NCBI RefSeq assembly: GCF_947504145.1
Contig: NZ_CANNGQ010000002.1
Coordinates: 496,001 to 560,000 of the forward strand
Direction of reading: 5' to 3'
From: an uncultured Microbulbifer sp.
GTDB taxonomy: Bacteria > Pseudomonadota > Gammaproteobacteria > Pseudomonadales > Cellvibrionaceae
Length of the DNA: 64,000 bases
A program made the position numbers and the translations under genes. Below are positions 53,068-61,986 of the stretch, piece after piece. Under the pieces are notes generated by a model. The model was given only the letters and a program-made list of their open reading frames with translations. It did no database searches and had not been told where the DNA came from. Every line of letters begins with the position of its first letter. The stretch's first letter is position 1.

Positions 53068-55248
53068 TCAGAAGAAGCACTGCCCGCCCCAGCGGAACCG
53101 GCAGGTTGCTGTCACGGCCATCGACACAGAGTGGCTGGCGCCGTCGTTGTCGGTGACGGTCAGAGTGACGGTGTAGGTGCCGTCTTCCGTGTACGCATGG
53201 CTGGGGTTCTGTGCGCTGGAGCTGGTGCCGTCCCCGAAATCCCAGAGCCAACTCTGAATGTTGCCGTCGCTATCGCTGCTGGTATCGGTAAAACTGGCGG
53301 TTGAGCGGGAAACGGAGACTTCGAAGCTTGCTTCCGGGGGCGTATTGCCCGCCGCGTCGCTGACGGTGATTTGCTGGTTGGTGGCGTCGGTGGCACCTTC
53401 GTCATCGGTGACCGTCAGCACCACAGTATAGGTGCCAGCAGCGGCATAGCTGTGTGCGGGATTCTGGGCCGACGAAGTGTTGCCGTCGCCGAAGTCCCAG
53501 CTCCAGGAATCGACGCTGCCGTCACTGTCGCTACTACTATCGGTAAAATTCGCGTCCAGCCCGTCGGTGGTAAATGTGAAACGCGCTTCCGGCGCCGCGT
53601 TTTCTGACGTCCCTGACACGTTGAATGATTGCGTGCTGCTGTCGCTGGCGTTCTGGTCGTCGGTTACCGTCAAGGTTACCTGATAGGTGCCGTCGCTGGC
53701 GTAGGTGTGTTGGGGATTCTGCTGGCTGGATTCATTCCCGTCGCCAAAATCCCATGCCCACTGAGTGATATTGCCGTCGTTATCGCCGCTCTGATCGGTG
53801 CAGCTCAGGGTCAGTTCATTATCGGAGCAGGTGAACTGTGCGTTGGGCGGCTGGTTGCCGTCACTCACTGCATCCAGTGCCGCACGTGCATCGACAATAC
53901 CTGCGCCGCAACCACCACTGCAGCTCCCGGGAACCGGCCGGGCAGTATCCTGCATCGCCTGCAGGACCTGGTCCGGTGTGAGGCCGGGGCTCGCCTGGTG
54001 CAGGAGTGCGGCAACTCCGGCCACATGCGGCGCGGCCATACTGGTGCCTTGATAGTGTCGATAGGTTTCCTGCGCCGGTCCCTGCGTGCCGCTATTCAAT
54101 GTGGAGAGCACGCCGTTGGCCGTGGTGCCGGTTTCACCGCCCGGCGCGCTGACTTCCACGGTATTGCCGTAATTGGAGTAAGGCGCGCGATTGCCCTGGC
54201 GATCCGTTGCTGCCACCGTCACAACGCCATTGCAGTTTGCTGGTGAGAAGTCTGCGCTGTCTGCATTGCTGTTGCCGGCGGAAATGACCACCGTGGCGCC
54301 ATTGGCGCGGGCGGTATCGATGGCGTTCTGCATGGCCGCACTGCAACTGCCCTGACCACCCAGGCTCAGGTTGATGACCTGTGCGGGGTTGGCATTGGCG
54401 GGTACCCCGGACACACTTCCGCCGGACGTCCAAACGATGGCATCGATAATATCCGAGGTGTAACCACCGCATTTACCGAGTACCCGAGCGACGAGCACTT
54501 TTGCGCCTGGCGCGACGCCGGCAACCCCCTGGCCGTTATCGGTCACCGCGGCGATGGTTCCGGCCACATGGGTGCCATGCCAGCTGCTGTTTCTCGGCTG
54601 GGAGGGGTTGAAAAAACCGCATTCCCAGGCGCGCAACCAGTCGCCAGGGTCACTGGGGTCCGCGTCGCGCCCGTCGCCATCGTTGGCAACGGCGGTATCG
54701 TCGATAAAGTCGTATCCGTGGATGATGTTGGCGCTCAGGTCCGAGTGGTCGGTAATTCCGGTGTCGATCACCGCTACCACTACGCCACTGCCATCGTGGG
54801 TGCTCCAGGCGGCCTCCAGGTTGATACCGCCGGTACCCTCGAAATAGTGCCACTGTTCGCTGTAGCGGCTGTCATTGGGTACGGCGGTGTGCTGCATCAT
54901 GCGGTCAGTTTCTACTGACAGCACGCCGGGCTGGCGTTCCAGTACGCGGATCAGTTGTTGCAGGGCCGCGTCAGGCAGTTGATGTTGCAGCCGTACCAGA
55001 TCGAAGCGCCCCCCGGCCAGGCTGCGACGGAAGTGCAGCTCGGTTCCGGTGAGCTGTGAAAGATTGGCGGCGAACTGGCGATGGTCACGCTTTGCCAGCG
55101 GCTCGGCCAGTCTCAGGATCAGTTGCTGTGGCAGCGGATTCGTGTCTTGTAGGGATTGCGCTACGCCGATTGTCGTCATGAGTGAGGCGAGCCAGAAAAA
55201 TAGACCGACTGCCACGAAGCGGGTGTGTGTTGAGCTACGGAAGATCAC
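53068..55248 (-). CDS. Secreted subtilisin-like serine protease (S8) with three PKD domains
   Basis: 726 aa from GTG at 55248, with AAGGA eight bases upstream; a signal peptide follows (FVAVGLFFWLASLMTTIGVAQS). A propeptide region (about 35-125) precedes the S8 domain with the catalytic triad Asp162 (VIDTG), His227 (HGTHVAG) and Ser403 (GTSMAAPHV). After about residue 455 come three PKD-like Ig domains with the WDFGDG signature (WAWDFGDG, WSWDFGDG, WLWDFGDG), probably binding or spacing modules. The end, CRFRWGGQCFF, has two cysteines. Export through type II secretion is plausible for this architecture. Confidence 0.92.
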   Translation of the reverse strand: MIFRSSTHTRFVAVGLFFWLASLMTTIGVAQSLQDTNPLPQQLILRLAEPLAKRDHRQFAANLSQLTGTELHFRRSLAGGRFDLVRLQHQLPDAALQQLIRVLERQPGVLSVETDRMMQHTAVPNDSRYSEQWHYFEGTGGINLEAAWSTHDGSGVVVAVIDTGITDHSDLSANIIHGYDFIDDTAVANDGDGRDADPSDPGDWLRAWECGFFNPSQPRNSSWHGTHVAGTIAAVTDNGQGVAGVAPGAKVLVARVLGKCGGYTSDIIDAIVWTSGGSVSGVPANANPAQVINLSLGGQGSCSAAMQNAIDTARANGATVVISAGNSNADSADFSPANCNGVVTVAATDRQGNRAPYSNYGNTVEVSAPGGETGTTANGVLSTLNSGTQGPAQETYRHYQGTSMAAPHVAGVAALLHQASPGLTPDQVLQAMQDTARPVPGSCSGGCGAGIVDARAALDAVSDGNQPPNAQFTCSDNELTLSCTDQSGDNDGNITQWAWDFGDGNESSQQNPQHTYASDGTYQVTLTVTDDQNASDSSTQSFNVSGTSENAAPEARFTFTTDGLDANFTDSSSDSDGSVDSWSWDFGDGNTSSAQNPAHSYAAAGTYTVVLTVTDDEGATDATNQQITVSDAAGNTPPEASFEVSVSRSTASFTDTSSDSDGNIQSWLWDFGDGTSSSAQNPSHAYTEDGTYTVTLTVTDNDGASHSVSMAVTATCRFRWGGQCFF

Positions 55249-55390
55249 GGATGCGTCCTTGCACTGCAGGCGCAGGGAAAGCGCCAGGGTTAGTCCTTTG
55301 CGCCGTCCTGGCGCCGCTAATTTAAGACTAGCAGCTGAGTTTTGAGTCTGGTTTTGAAGGGGGCTTTTTAATCGGCGAGTGGTGGCGGGC

Positions 55391-56569
55391 TCAGGCGGGA
55401 ATGGGAGACGGGGAGGCCTCATGGTCACTGACGACACAATTGCGGCCATTGGCCTTGGCGCGATACAGCAGGCCGTCCGCGCGGATCAGTGCCTGGAAAA
55501 TATTGTCTCTGCTCGGGCACATGGAGACGAGGCCAAAACTGGCGGTCATTGAAAATTGCCAGAATTTCCCGGTTATCGGCATTAATTCGATGGCGGATTT
55601 CAGGCGCACGAGTATTTGTTTTGCCTCTGATAAATTACTGGCGGTGAACAGAATCGCAAACTCTTCGCCGCCGACGCGCGCGCGGAGGTCATTGCGGCGC
55701 AACTCGTGATTGAGCAGTGCGGAAAAGCGCCGCAGCGCCATATCGCCTGCGGCATGGCCGTAGCGATCATTAATTTTTTTGAAATGATCAATATCGGTCA
55801 GCGCGAGAAAAGCCAACTCATCGTGTCGGCGACAGTTTTCCAGAAAACGGTCCGCGGCTTCAAAAAAACCACGCCGGTTGAGCAGTTCGGTGAGTTGATC
55901 GGTGGTGGCTAAATGCCGCATCCGCACTGAGAGATCGTCGGCAATGATCAACACGGTAAAAAGCCCGAGTCCGCTGAAGACCGCGGGCATGAGTAGCAGG
56001 TTCATCTGTTGATAGATACCGAGCCAGTAGGTATCCAGCTGCGGGCCCTGCATCAGCGCCACAGTGCCGTAGCCGATCTGGGCAATCGCATACAATGTGT
56101 AAATGACAACCACGCCCCATTCAGCAGCGCGCAACGTCTTACCTTTTTTAAACAGGGTGATGACACACAGTACACCCATGATGGCGCCGCAGTATGGGGT
56201 GAACATCATGCGCAACCCCATGTGGTAGTCCACCAGGGTAAACCAGGTAATCGCAATTTCTACGCACAGCAGAAAGCCGATAACCGGTAGGGGAAAGGGA
56301 GATAGCCCTGCACGCACGCGGTAGCCCGCCAGAGTAAGGGCAAGCATGATCAAGGTTGAGGCGTTGACGATGACCCAGTAGATGTTGCGATCGGGGAAGA
56401 GCTCGCGGGTGGCATTCATCAACATGTTGATCGCTGACACCCAGAATACGGCCGACCAGAAAAGCGCGTGCGGTTTTCGCTCGATGGTAAACCAGGTAAT
56501 CAGGAATATGCTGCCCAGCATTGAGCTGGTCAACAGCATGGAGATGAAAATATAGTCCGTTGCCGCCAT
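55391..56569 (-). CDS. Membrane diguanylate cyclase (GGDEF)
   Basis: 392 aa: seven predicted membrane helices (about residues 5-25, 36-52, 66-82, 95-112, 122-140, 152-172, 192-210) and a C-terminal GGDEF domain from about 218. The active site is GGEEF (300-304), and the inhibitory I-site RRND (291-294) sits five residues before it, so c-di-GMP synthesis with product inhibition is expected. DIDHFKKINDRYGHAAGD (259-276) is the nucleotide- and metal-binding stretch. The membrane part does not match a named sensor domain I can identify. Upstream of it on the same strand are the transglutaminase-like and DUF350 genes. Confidence 0.93.
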   Translation of the reverse strand: MAATDYIFISMLLTSSMLGSIFLITWFTIERKPHALFWSAVFWVSAINMLMNATRELFPDRNIYWVIVNASTLIMLALTLAGYRVRAGLSPFPLPVIGFLLCVEIAITWFTLVDYHMGLRMMFTPYCGAIMGVLCVITLFKKGKTLRAAEWGVVVIYTLYAIAQIGYGTVALMQGPQLDTYWLGIYQQMNLLLMPAVFSGLGLFTVLIIADDLSVRMRHLATTDQLTELLNRRGFFEAADRFLENCRRHDELAFLALTDIDHFKKINDRYGHAAGDMALRRFSALLNHELRRNDLRARVGGEEFAILFTASNLSEAKQILVRLKSAIELMPITGKFWQFSMTASFGLVSMCPSRDNIFQALIRADGLLYRAKANGRNCVVSDHEASPSPIPA

Positions 56570-56631
56570 GGCCTTTTCCCTGGGTATTTATATGTTGATC
56601 CAATCAACTGGATCGGCACCCTGTATCGATA

Positions 56632-57447
56632 TTACCCGCGAATAAACTGGGACTTCCTGATCCAGTGCTTTCCGCGGTAGTTGCGTGTGGGAGCCGAGGT
56701 GGTCTTGGCCCAGAAGTAGTTCCGGTTGAACTGAAACTCCACATCGTAACCCTCTGCCAGTGCGGCCAGGGGCATCGCCTGCCAGTTGGACTGGCGGCGT
56801 TTGCTGGTTGCTTCCAGCAGGTATTCAGTGTTGTTCACGATGGCCACCACCCAAGCGTGCCCTTCGCCCTTGTGGGTGCCGAGTGCAACCCGTGCATCCA
56901 CACCCAGATTGATCAGCCAGTCCGCCAGCAGAATCGCGTGGTCCTCACAGTCTCCGCGCTTTTGATAATAGGCCTGACGAGAGGTCTGCCAGATATCCGC
57001 AAGCCCAGCGTATTGCAGGTGGTCGTACTGGTATTCCTTGCGGATGGCGAGGGTGTAGAGCGGTACCCAGAGATCCTTGGTTTCAAATGGCTGGAACCCC
57101 ACCAGGTAGCTGTTGGCGAAGTGGTGCAGCTTATCCAGCCCGCGCGCGGTGGCGGTGACCGATTCCAGGCCTTGCCAGTTCCAGATGGAAATATAACTAC
57201 TCTCGTGCTCGGAGCGCTTGCCCACGGCTCGGTGCACCATGGGCTCCGTCAGCGGTGACTGACTTCCTGTCACCACCACTGTGCCGCGCTGATTATCCTT
57301 TTGTTGAGCAGTGTCAGCGTTGCGGTCTGACGGCCGTTGCTGGGCTTGCAGGATGTATTTGTCCTGCTCCGACTGCTGCCGCTGTTGCAGCAGCTCTGGC
57401 AGCATCAATATGAATCCCAGGAGAATACCAGTCAGTAACAGGCGCAC
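56632..57447 (-). CDS. Transglutaminase-like cysteine peptidase, membrane-anchored
   Basis: 271 aa. An N-terminal hydrophobic helix (about residues 2-20) anchors it, a Gln-rich linker follows, and the transglutaminase-like fold covers about 85-220. The triad can be placed: Cys167 in QKRGDCEDHA, His197 in GEGHAWVV and an acidic residue at Glu212 (LLEATSK). Family members act as periplasmic proteases or amide-bond enzymes. The gene starts 10 bases after the DUF350 gene and precedes the diguanylate cyclase, so a link to c-di-GMP-controlled surface protein processing (as for LapG-type proteases) is worth considering but not shown. Confidence 0.85.
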   Translation of the reverse strand: MRLLLTGILLGFILMLPELLQQRQQSEQDKYILQAQQRPSDRNADTAQQKDNQRGTVVVTGSQSPLTEPMVHRAVGKRSEHESSYISIWNWQGLESVTATARGLDKLHHFANSYLVGFQPFETKDLWVPLYTLAIRKEYQYDHLQYAGLADIWQTSRQAYYQKRGDCEDHAILLADWLINLGVDARVALGTHKGEGHAWVVAIVNNTEYLLEATSKRRQSNWQAMPLAALAEGYDVEFQFNRNYFWAKTTSAPTRNYRGKHWIRKSQFIRG

Positions 57448-57457
57448 GCTGGTTGCC

Positions 57458-57688
57458 TCAGCCCTTGAGGCCGAAGGAAATAATCAGGGCCACAAATACC
57501 AGAATGGTGGAAGCAAATATGGCCACTGCGATGTTGCCGTTTTTCAGCTCCGCCTCAATATCCACGTGCTTGAGTAATTTCTTATCGATGATCAGCAGCG
57601 CCACCATGCCGATCAGCAGTGCCAGCAGGGTGTAAAGCAGGTTCAGCCCAAGATTGAACAGGGTCGCGGTGAAGAATTCAGATTGCAC
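57458..57688 (-). CDS. DUF350 (YjfL-type) small membrane protein
   Basis: 76 aa with two hydrophobic segments (about residues 10-33 and 52-72) joined by a charged loop, DKKLLKHVDIEAELKNGNIAVA. This loop with E-x-x-x-GN is typical of DUF350. Function unknown. First gene of the run DUF350 - transglutaminase-like - diguanylate cyclase; the 10-base spacing to the next gene predicts an operon. Confidence 0.8.
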   Translation of the reverse strand: MQSEFFTATLFNLGLNLLYTLLALLIGMVALLIIDKKLLKHVDIEAELKNGNIAVAIFASTILVFVALIISFGLKG

Positions 57689-58150
57689 GATGATTGATCC
57701 GTTTAAGCCATATGCGCGCGCAATTAGATCATATCGTGTGTGAGTTTTCCGCCAGTTTGTCTCTGCTCCACGCCGGAGCGAACGGCAACCAGCGAAGCCC
57801 TTCTTATGGGAAGTATCGACTTCTTAAGGCAAAAAGGGGGGGGGATTCTGCCTAAGATGTCAGGGCTGACTTTTTGAGTGCTCGAAGTCGGTTGATTGCC
57901 GTGAAAAGCGCGCGAAAGAGGCTCTGGCGGGCTGGAAAATCTTGCCACAAAAAGGTCGGCGGCAGAGGAAACCAGTGCGCATCTGGATGCTTTACGGGAA
58001 GAGCAGCAGTCTGAAATCAAAGGAGAAAAAACGGCTGACCAATAACCCGTGGCGGGTTCTGGAAAGGTAGGATTTTAGCAGATTTTTCTGTGGGGAATGG
58101 CAACGGCGCTGAATAGACTTCCTGACACATTGGGAGATGAGGAGATCATC
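57689..58150. other. 462-base intergenic region without a supported gene
   Basis: A run of nine G lies at 57836-57844. An open frame on the minus strand (57724-58020) has no recognisable features or ribosome-binding site. The region must contain divergent promoters for the DUF350 unit and the secreted-protein gene at 58151, but none stands out by eye. Confidence 0.4.
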
Positions 58151-58537
58151 ATGCGTTATCTGTTACCTGTAGTTCTGTTTTGTTCGCTCTCTGGTGTTGC
58201 CCTGGCGCAGCAACCGATGTCTCAGCTGCCTGCTGGTTCTTCGGAAGTACAGATCCTGGGTAAAACCTATTGGCACAGCGGCGATAACTTCTATCAATTC
58301 AATGAGGAAACCGGCATGTTCTATCAGGTTCCTCAGCCCACTGTACAAGCGCATAAAGACCGTGCATCGCAAGCGCACATGTCTCAGCGCAGTCAGACCC
58401 TGCCGGGTACTGGGCTGACCGGTGACCAGATCGAAGGTTGTCGTAGTGCGGCTGCGGATAAGTCCAACGAGGTACCTAACCGCGGTAGTGAAGTGTATAT
58501 CAATGAGTACAACAGCTGCATTAAAGATCTGCAGTAA
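58151..58537 (+). CDS. Small secreted protein of unknown function
   Basis: 128 aa from ATG at 58151 with GGAG eight bases upstream. Sec signal peptide (LLPVVLFCSLSGVALAQ, cleavage before Gln-Gln). The mature part is polar, with GKTYWHSGDNFYQFNEETG in the middle (about residues 37-55) and two cysteines near the end, in EGCRSA and NSCIKDL, that could pair. I do not recognise a family. A terminator follows about 50 bases downstream, so it is probably expressed alone. Confidence 0.72.
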   Translation: MRYLLPVVLFCSLSGVALAQQPMSQLPAGSSEVQILGKTYWHSGDNFYQFNEETGMFYQVPQPTVQAHKDRASQAHMSQRSQTLPGTGLTGDQIEGCRSAAADKSNEVPNRGSEVYINEYNSCIKDLQ

Positions 58538-58868
58538 GTTGATCTGACCCTTGGCCCCGGCCTGTGGTCGGGACATTAAGTCGGAAAAAATGGTTTGTCA
58601 GCTAGCTGGCAAACCATTTTTTTGTCTGCGCGAAAAATGAGAAAAGACGTCTTTTCGGTTGGGCGCTAACAACTTGATTTCATATGCGATATATCGGGCT
58701 TGCGGGGGGCGTATTGCCCAGTTTCGCTCGACTCAGATAAAAAATCATGCGAGCCGCGCAGGCGTTCACCGATAAAACCGGTATTCCTGCCAGCGAAAGT
58801 CCCGATATCGTTACCCAGGATGCGCGCCCGCTACAGGAAGACAATATTCACGTCTGTGGCGAGCACTC
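58538..58868. other. Intergenic region before the CPXCG gene
   Basis: Apart from the terminator at 58585-58623, no feature is supported. A short plus-strand frame starting at 58747 overlaps the 3' end of the CPXCG gene on the opposite strand and shows no domain. Confidence 0.4.
58585..58623. terminator. Terminator after the small secreted protein gene
   Basis: Stem tggtttgtcagct / agctggcaaacca (one mismatch), with six A before and seven T after; usable from both directions. Confidence 0.9.
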
Positions 58869-59066
58869 TCAAGCGTCGTTTTCGTGCTTGAGCTGTACCT
58901 GCCAGTCCCCCGCCATATCCACGCTCACCAGTACCTGAATCGGGCGGCAGCACACGGTGCAGTCTTCGATATAGTGGCGGCTGCCGCCGGAGGTGTCGAT
59001 CAGCATCAGAATACTCTCGCCGCAGTAGGGGCATTGGTCGGTAAATTCTTCCACACGTGCCTGCAT
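58869..59066 (-). CDS. CPXCG-motif cysteine-rich protein
   Basis: 65 aa from ATG at 59066, with GGAG seven bases upstream; an ATG four codons earlier has no ribosome-binding site. CPYCG near residue 12 and CTVCC near residue 36 make a zinc-ribbon-like pair of cysteine knuckles, the hallmark of the Cys_rich_CPXG family. The acidic middle (SILMLIDTSGG) is also conserved in the family as I remember it. Function unknown. Divergent from pgk. Confidence 0.85.
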   Translation of the reverse strand: MQARVEEFTDQCPYCGESILMLIDTSGGSRHYIEDCTVCCRPIQVLVSVDMAGDWQVQLKHENDA

Positions 59067-59481
59067 CGGTCTCTCCACATCGGTTTATCCTCCGCGCATT
59101 ACCCAATATAGACCTCGCCCCAGCCGGCCCGGAAGCGGGCAAATTCGCGCTGAAGCGATTTTCTTTGCGTTTTTGTAATAATGACAGCGGTGTCAGTGCG
59201 TTATCGGAAGTGTGCGGTAATTCATTTACAAAACGGATTGATATACTCGCGCCTGTTTCAGCCGGCCCAGGGTAGCCAAATTCCGGAGCCCCCGGGCGGT
59301 GACCGCCAGCGGCGCAAAAGCGTATAATCCGCGCCCGCTTTCCCCGCTCTAGCGCTGGGGGCAGCGGTGAGTAAGTATTCAGGGCACCTCTAGTAGAGAT
59401 CGTAGCGAGCGGACGCCGTCAGGCGCCCGCGCAGTAGATTTTCCGAGATGCCCTTCAGTGACCAGCAAAAGAGGATTGAAC
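59067..59481. other. Upstream region of pgk
   Basis: A 415-base gap between the divergent CPXCG gene and pgk. It contains a good promoter candidate (59299-59328) and a GC-rich leader of about 150 bases with inverted repeats (for example ccgct ... agcgg near 59333-59366). No gene is supported. Confidence 0.45.
59299..59328 (+). promoter_or_regulatory. Sigma-70-like promoter candidate for pgk
   Basis: A perfect -10 element TATAAT at 59323-59328 is preceded after 18 bases by GTGACC (59299-59304), four of six matches to TTGACA. Transcription would begin near 59335, giving a leader of about 147 bases. Confidence 0.5.
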
Positions 59482-60645
59482 ATGGCGGTTAAATTGATGA
59501 AGGACCAGGATCTGGCGGGTAAGCGCGTATTGATCCGCGAAGATTTGAACGTACCGGTAAAAGACGGTGCGGTCACCTCCGACGCGCGTATTCGCGCGGC
59601 ACTTCCCACCATCAAGGCCGCCTCGGACGCCGGTGCCAAAGTCCTGCTGATGTCTCATCTGGGTCGCCCCACTGAAGGCGAATACGCCGAAGAGTTTTCC
59701 CTGGCCCCGGTCGCCGCCCACTTGGGCAAGTTGCTGGGTAAAGACGTCCCGGTCATCAAGGACTGGCAGGGCGGCGTGGAACTTGCAGATGGAGATGTGG
59801 CACTGCTGGAAAACGTGCGCTTTAACAAAGGCGAAAAGAAAGACGATGAAGCGCTGGCCAAGCAGTATGCGGCGCTGTGCGACATCTTTGTGATGGATGC
59901 CTTCGGCACCGCACACCGGGCCCAGGCCTCCACCCACGGTGTGGCCAAGTTTGCCCCCGTTGCCTGTGCCGGCCCGCTGCTGGCCACGGAACTGGACGCG
60001 CTGGAGAAGGCCCTGGCGGAACCCGCGCGCCCCATGGTGGCCATCGTCGGTGGCTCCAAGGTTTCCACCAAGCTGACTGTGCTGGAGAGCCTGTCGGACA
60101 AAGTAGACCAGCTGATCGTCGGTGGCGGCATTGCCAACACCTTCCTCGCGGCAGCCGGCAAGCCGGTGGGCAAGTCTTTGTGCGAGCACGATCTGGTTGA
60201 TACCGCCAAGAGCCTGATGGAAAAGTGCGATATCCCGCTGCCTACAGACGTGGTGACCGGCACGGCGTTCAGTGAGTCTGCCGTCGCTGAGACCAAAAAC
60301 GCGGATTCCGTTACCGAGGACGATATGATTTTTGATATCGGCCCAGATTCCTCGGCGGTACTGGCGGAAATCCTCAAGGGCGCCAAGACCATCATCTGGA
60401 ATGGCCCGGTGGGTGTGTTCGAGTTCGACCAGTTCGGTGGCGGTACCGAGCGTCTTTCCCGGGCGATTGCCGACAGCGACGCCTTCTCTATTGCCGGCGG
60501 CGGCGACACCCTGGCAGCGGTCGACAAATACGGCATTGCCGAGCAGGTTTCCTATATTTCTACTGGGGGTGGCGCTTTCCTCGAGTATGTGGAAGGCAAG
60601 GTGCTGCCGGCAGTCGCGATGCTGGAAAGCCGCGCCGGCGAGTAA
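59482..60645 (+). CDS. pgk: Phosphoglycerate kinase
   Basis: Glycolytic transfer of phosphate from 1,3-bisphosphoglycerate to ADP. 387 aa from ATG at 59482, with GAGGA upstream. Conserved pieces are [15 protein letters not shown] (about residues 16-30), SHLGRPTEG (about 57-65), the GGSKVSTK hinge (about 192-199) and the C-terminal [15 protein letters not shown]. The gene is followed after 192 bases by fba. In relatives pgk directly follows epd; here the pair tkt-epd is some 19.6 kb upstream. Confidence 0.97.
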   Translation: MAVKLMKDQDLAGKRVLIREDLNVPVKDGAVTSDARIRAALPTIKAASDAGAKVLLMSHLGRPTEGEYAEEFSLAPVAAHLGKLLGKDVPVIKDWQGGVELADGDVALLENVRFNKGEKKDDEALAKQYAALCDIFVMDAFGTAHRAQASTHGVAKFAPVACAGPLLATELDALEKALAEPARPMVAIVGGSKVSTKLTVLESLSDKVDQLIVGGGIANTFLAAAGKPVGKSLCEHDLVDTAKSLMEKCDIPLPTDVVTGTAFSESAVAETKNADSVTEDDMIFDIGPDSSAVLAEILKGAKTIIWNGPVGVFEFDQFGGGTERLSRAIADSDAFSIAGGGDTLAAVDKYGIAEQVSYISTGGGAFLEYVEGKVLPAVAMLESRAGE

Positions 60646-60710
60646 GTCTTTGCGCGACGCGCCGGCGTTTGATGTCCGCGCGCGTCGCTTAGCTGTTTCA
60701 ATGTTTTTCC

Positions 60711-60735
60711 GATGTAGATACAGATGTAGATACAG
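60711..60735. repeat. Two-copy 12-base tandem repeat between pgk and fba
   Basis: The unit gatgtagataca is present twice in a row, with one extra base. It lies in the pgk-fba gap and may reflect slippage; no regulatory meaning is apparent. Confidence 0.6.
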
Positions 60736-60837
60736 AAGTACCCAGATTAAAAAAATAGATGCGACCGGGCCCGGCTCAGGAATCGCACACAAGCAGTACC
60801 AAATACCAATTTAATTTCGACGAGAAAGGGTTTTTCC

Positions 60838-61902
60838 ATGGCTTTAATCAGCTTGCGTCAGCTGCTGGACCACGCCGCCGAACACGGCTACGGCGTGCCG
60901 GCGTTCAACGTCAACAATCTGGAGCAGATGCGCGCGATCATGGAGGCGGCCGACGAGTCCGACTCTCCGGTGATCGTTCAGGCCTCTGCCGGTGCCCGCA
61001 AATACGCTGGCGCGCCTTTCCTGCGCCACCTGATCCTGGCGGCAGTGGAAGAGTTTCCGCACATCCCTGTGGTCATGCACCAGGATCACGGCACCAGCCC
61101 GGCGGTGTGTCAGCGCTCTCTGCAACTGGGCTTCAGCTCAGTAATGATGGACGGCTCACTGATGCAAGACGGCAAGACGCCGGCGTCTTACGAGTACAAC
61201 GTAGACGTGACCAAGCGCGCGGTCGAAATGGCCCACGCCTGTGGCGCCTCGGTAGAAGGCGAGCTGGGCTGCCTGGGTTCTCTGGAAACCGGTATGGCCG
61301 GAGAGGAAGACGGCGTGGGTGCCGAGGGCAAGCTGTCTCACGACCAGCTGCTGACCGATCCGGAAGAGGCCGCTGACTTCGTTAAGCAGACTCAGGTCGA
61401 CGCCCTGGCCATCGCCTGCGGCACCAGCCACGGCGCTTATAAGTTCACCCGTCCACCCACCGGTGACATCCTCGCCATCGACCGCATCAAGGAAATCCAC
61501 GCGCGCATTCCGGATACACATCTGGTCATGCACGGTTCCTCCTCGGTACCCCAGGAGTGGCTAAAGGTCATCAACGAGTTTGGCGGTGAGATTCCCGAAA
61601 CCTACGGTGTGCCGGTCGAGCAGATCTGCGAAGGCATCAAGCACGGTGTGCGCAAGGTGAATATCGATACCGACCTGCGCCTCGCCAGCACCGGTGCGGT
61701 GCGTCGCTTCCTGGCCCAGAACCCGGCCGAGTTTGACCCGCGTAAATTCCTCAAGGTCACTACCCAGGCCATGAAGGAAATCTGCCTGGCCCGCTATGAG
61801 GCCTTCGGTACCGCTGGCAATGCCAGCAAAATCAAGCCCATCAGCCTGGAGACTATGTACCAGCGCTATGAGAAGGGTGAACTGGTTCCCAAGATCAATT
61901 GA
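60838..61902 (+). CDS. fba: Class II fructose-bisphosphate aldolase
   Basis: Zinc-dependent aldolase cleaving fructose 1,6-bisphosphate. 354 aa, matching the Calvin-cycle-type subgroup of class II. Zinc ligands are in the PVVMHQDHG region (about residues 77-85), and later His residues in TSHGAYKFT and [10 protein letters not shown]; the catalytic and phosphate sites are in [13 protein letters not shown] at 60838 with GAGAAAGGG upstream. Second gene after pgk, with a strong terminator 28 bases after its stop. Confidence 0.96.
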   Translation: MALISLRQLLDHAAEHGYGVPAFNVNNLEQMRAIMEAADESDSPVIVQASAGARKYAGAPFLRHLILAAVEEFPHIPVVMHQDHGTSPAVCQRSLQLGFSSVMMDGSLMQDGKTPASYEYNVDVTKRAVEMAHACGASVEGELGCLGSLETGMAGEEDGVGAEGKLSHDQLLTDPEEAADFVKQTQVDALAIACGTSHGAYKFTRPPTGDILAIDRIKEIHARIPDTHLVMHGSSSVPQEWLKVINEFGGEIPETYGVPVEQICEGIKHGVRKVNIDTDLRLASTGAVRRFLAQNPAEFDPRKFLKVTTQAMKEICLARYEAFGTAGNASKIKPISLETMYQRYEKGELVPKIN

Positions 61903-61929
61903 TCGCTACTGGAATCAGAACGGGTGAGT

Positions 61930-61960
61930 AAAAAGGGCGAACTTCAGTTCGCCCTTTTTC
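61930..61960. terminator. Terminator after fba
   Basis: Stem aaagggcgaac / gttcgcccttt with a short loop; five A before and a T-rich tract after. It closes the pgk-fba unit before the hydrolase gene. Confidence 0.93.
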
Positions 61961-61986
61961 GTTTTAAAATGCAGTACCATTAAGTC

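Noticed and set aside
57724-58020. Minus-strand frame of 98 codons
   Set aside because: Composition unlike neighbouring genes, no start signal, no family.
59455-60792. Minus-strand open frame of 445 codons opposite pgk
   Set aside because: Antisense shadow of pgk; no domain and no ribosome-binding site.
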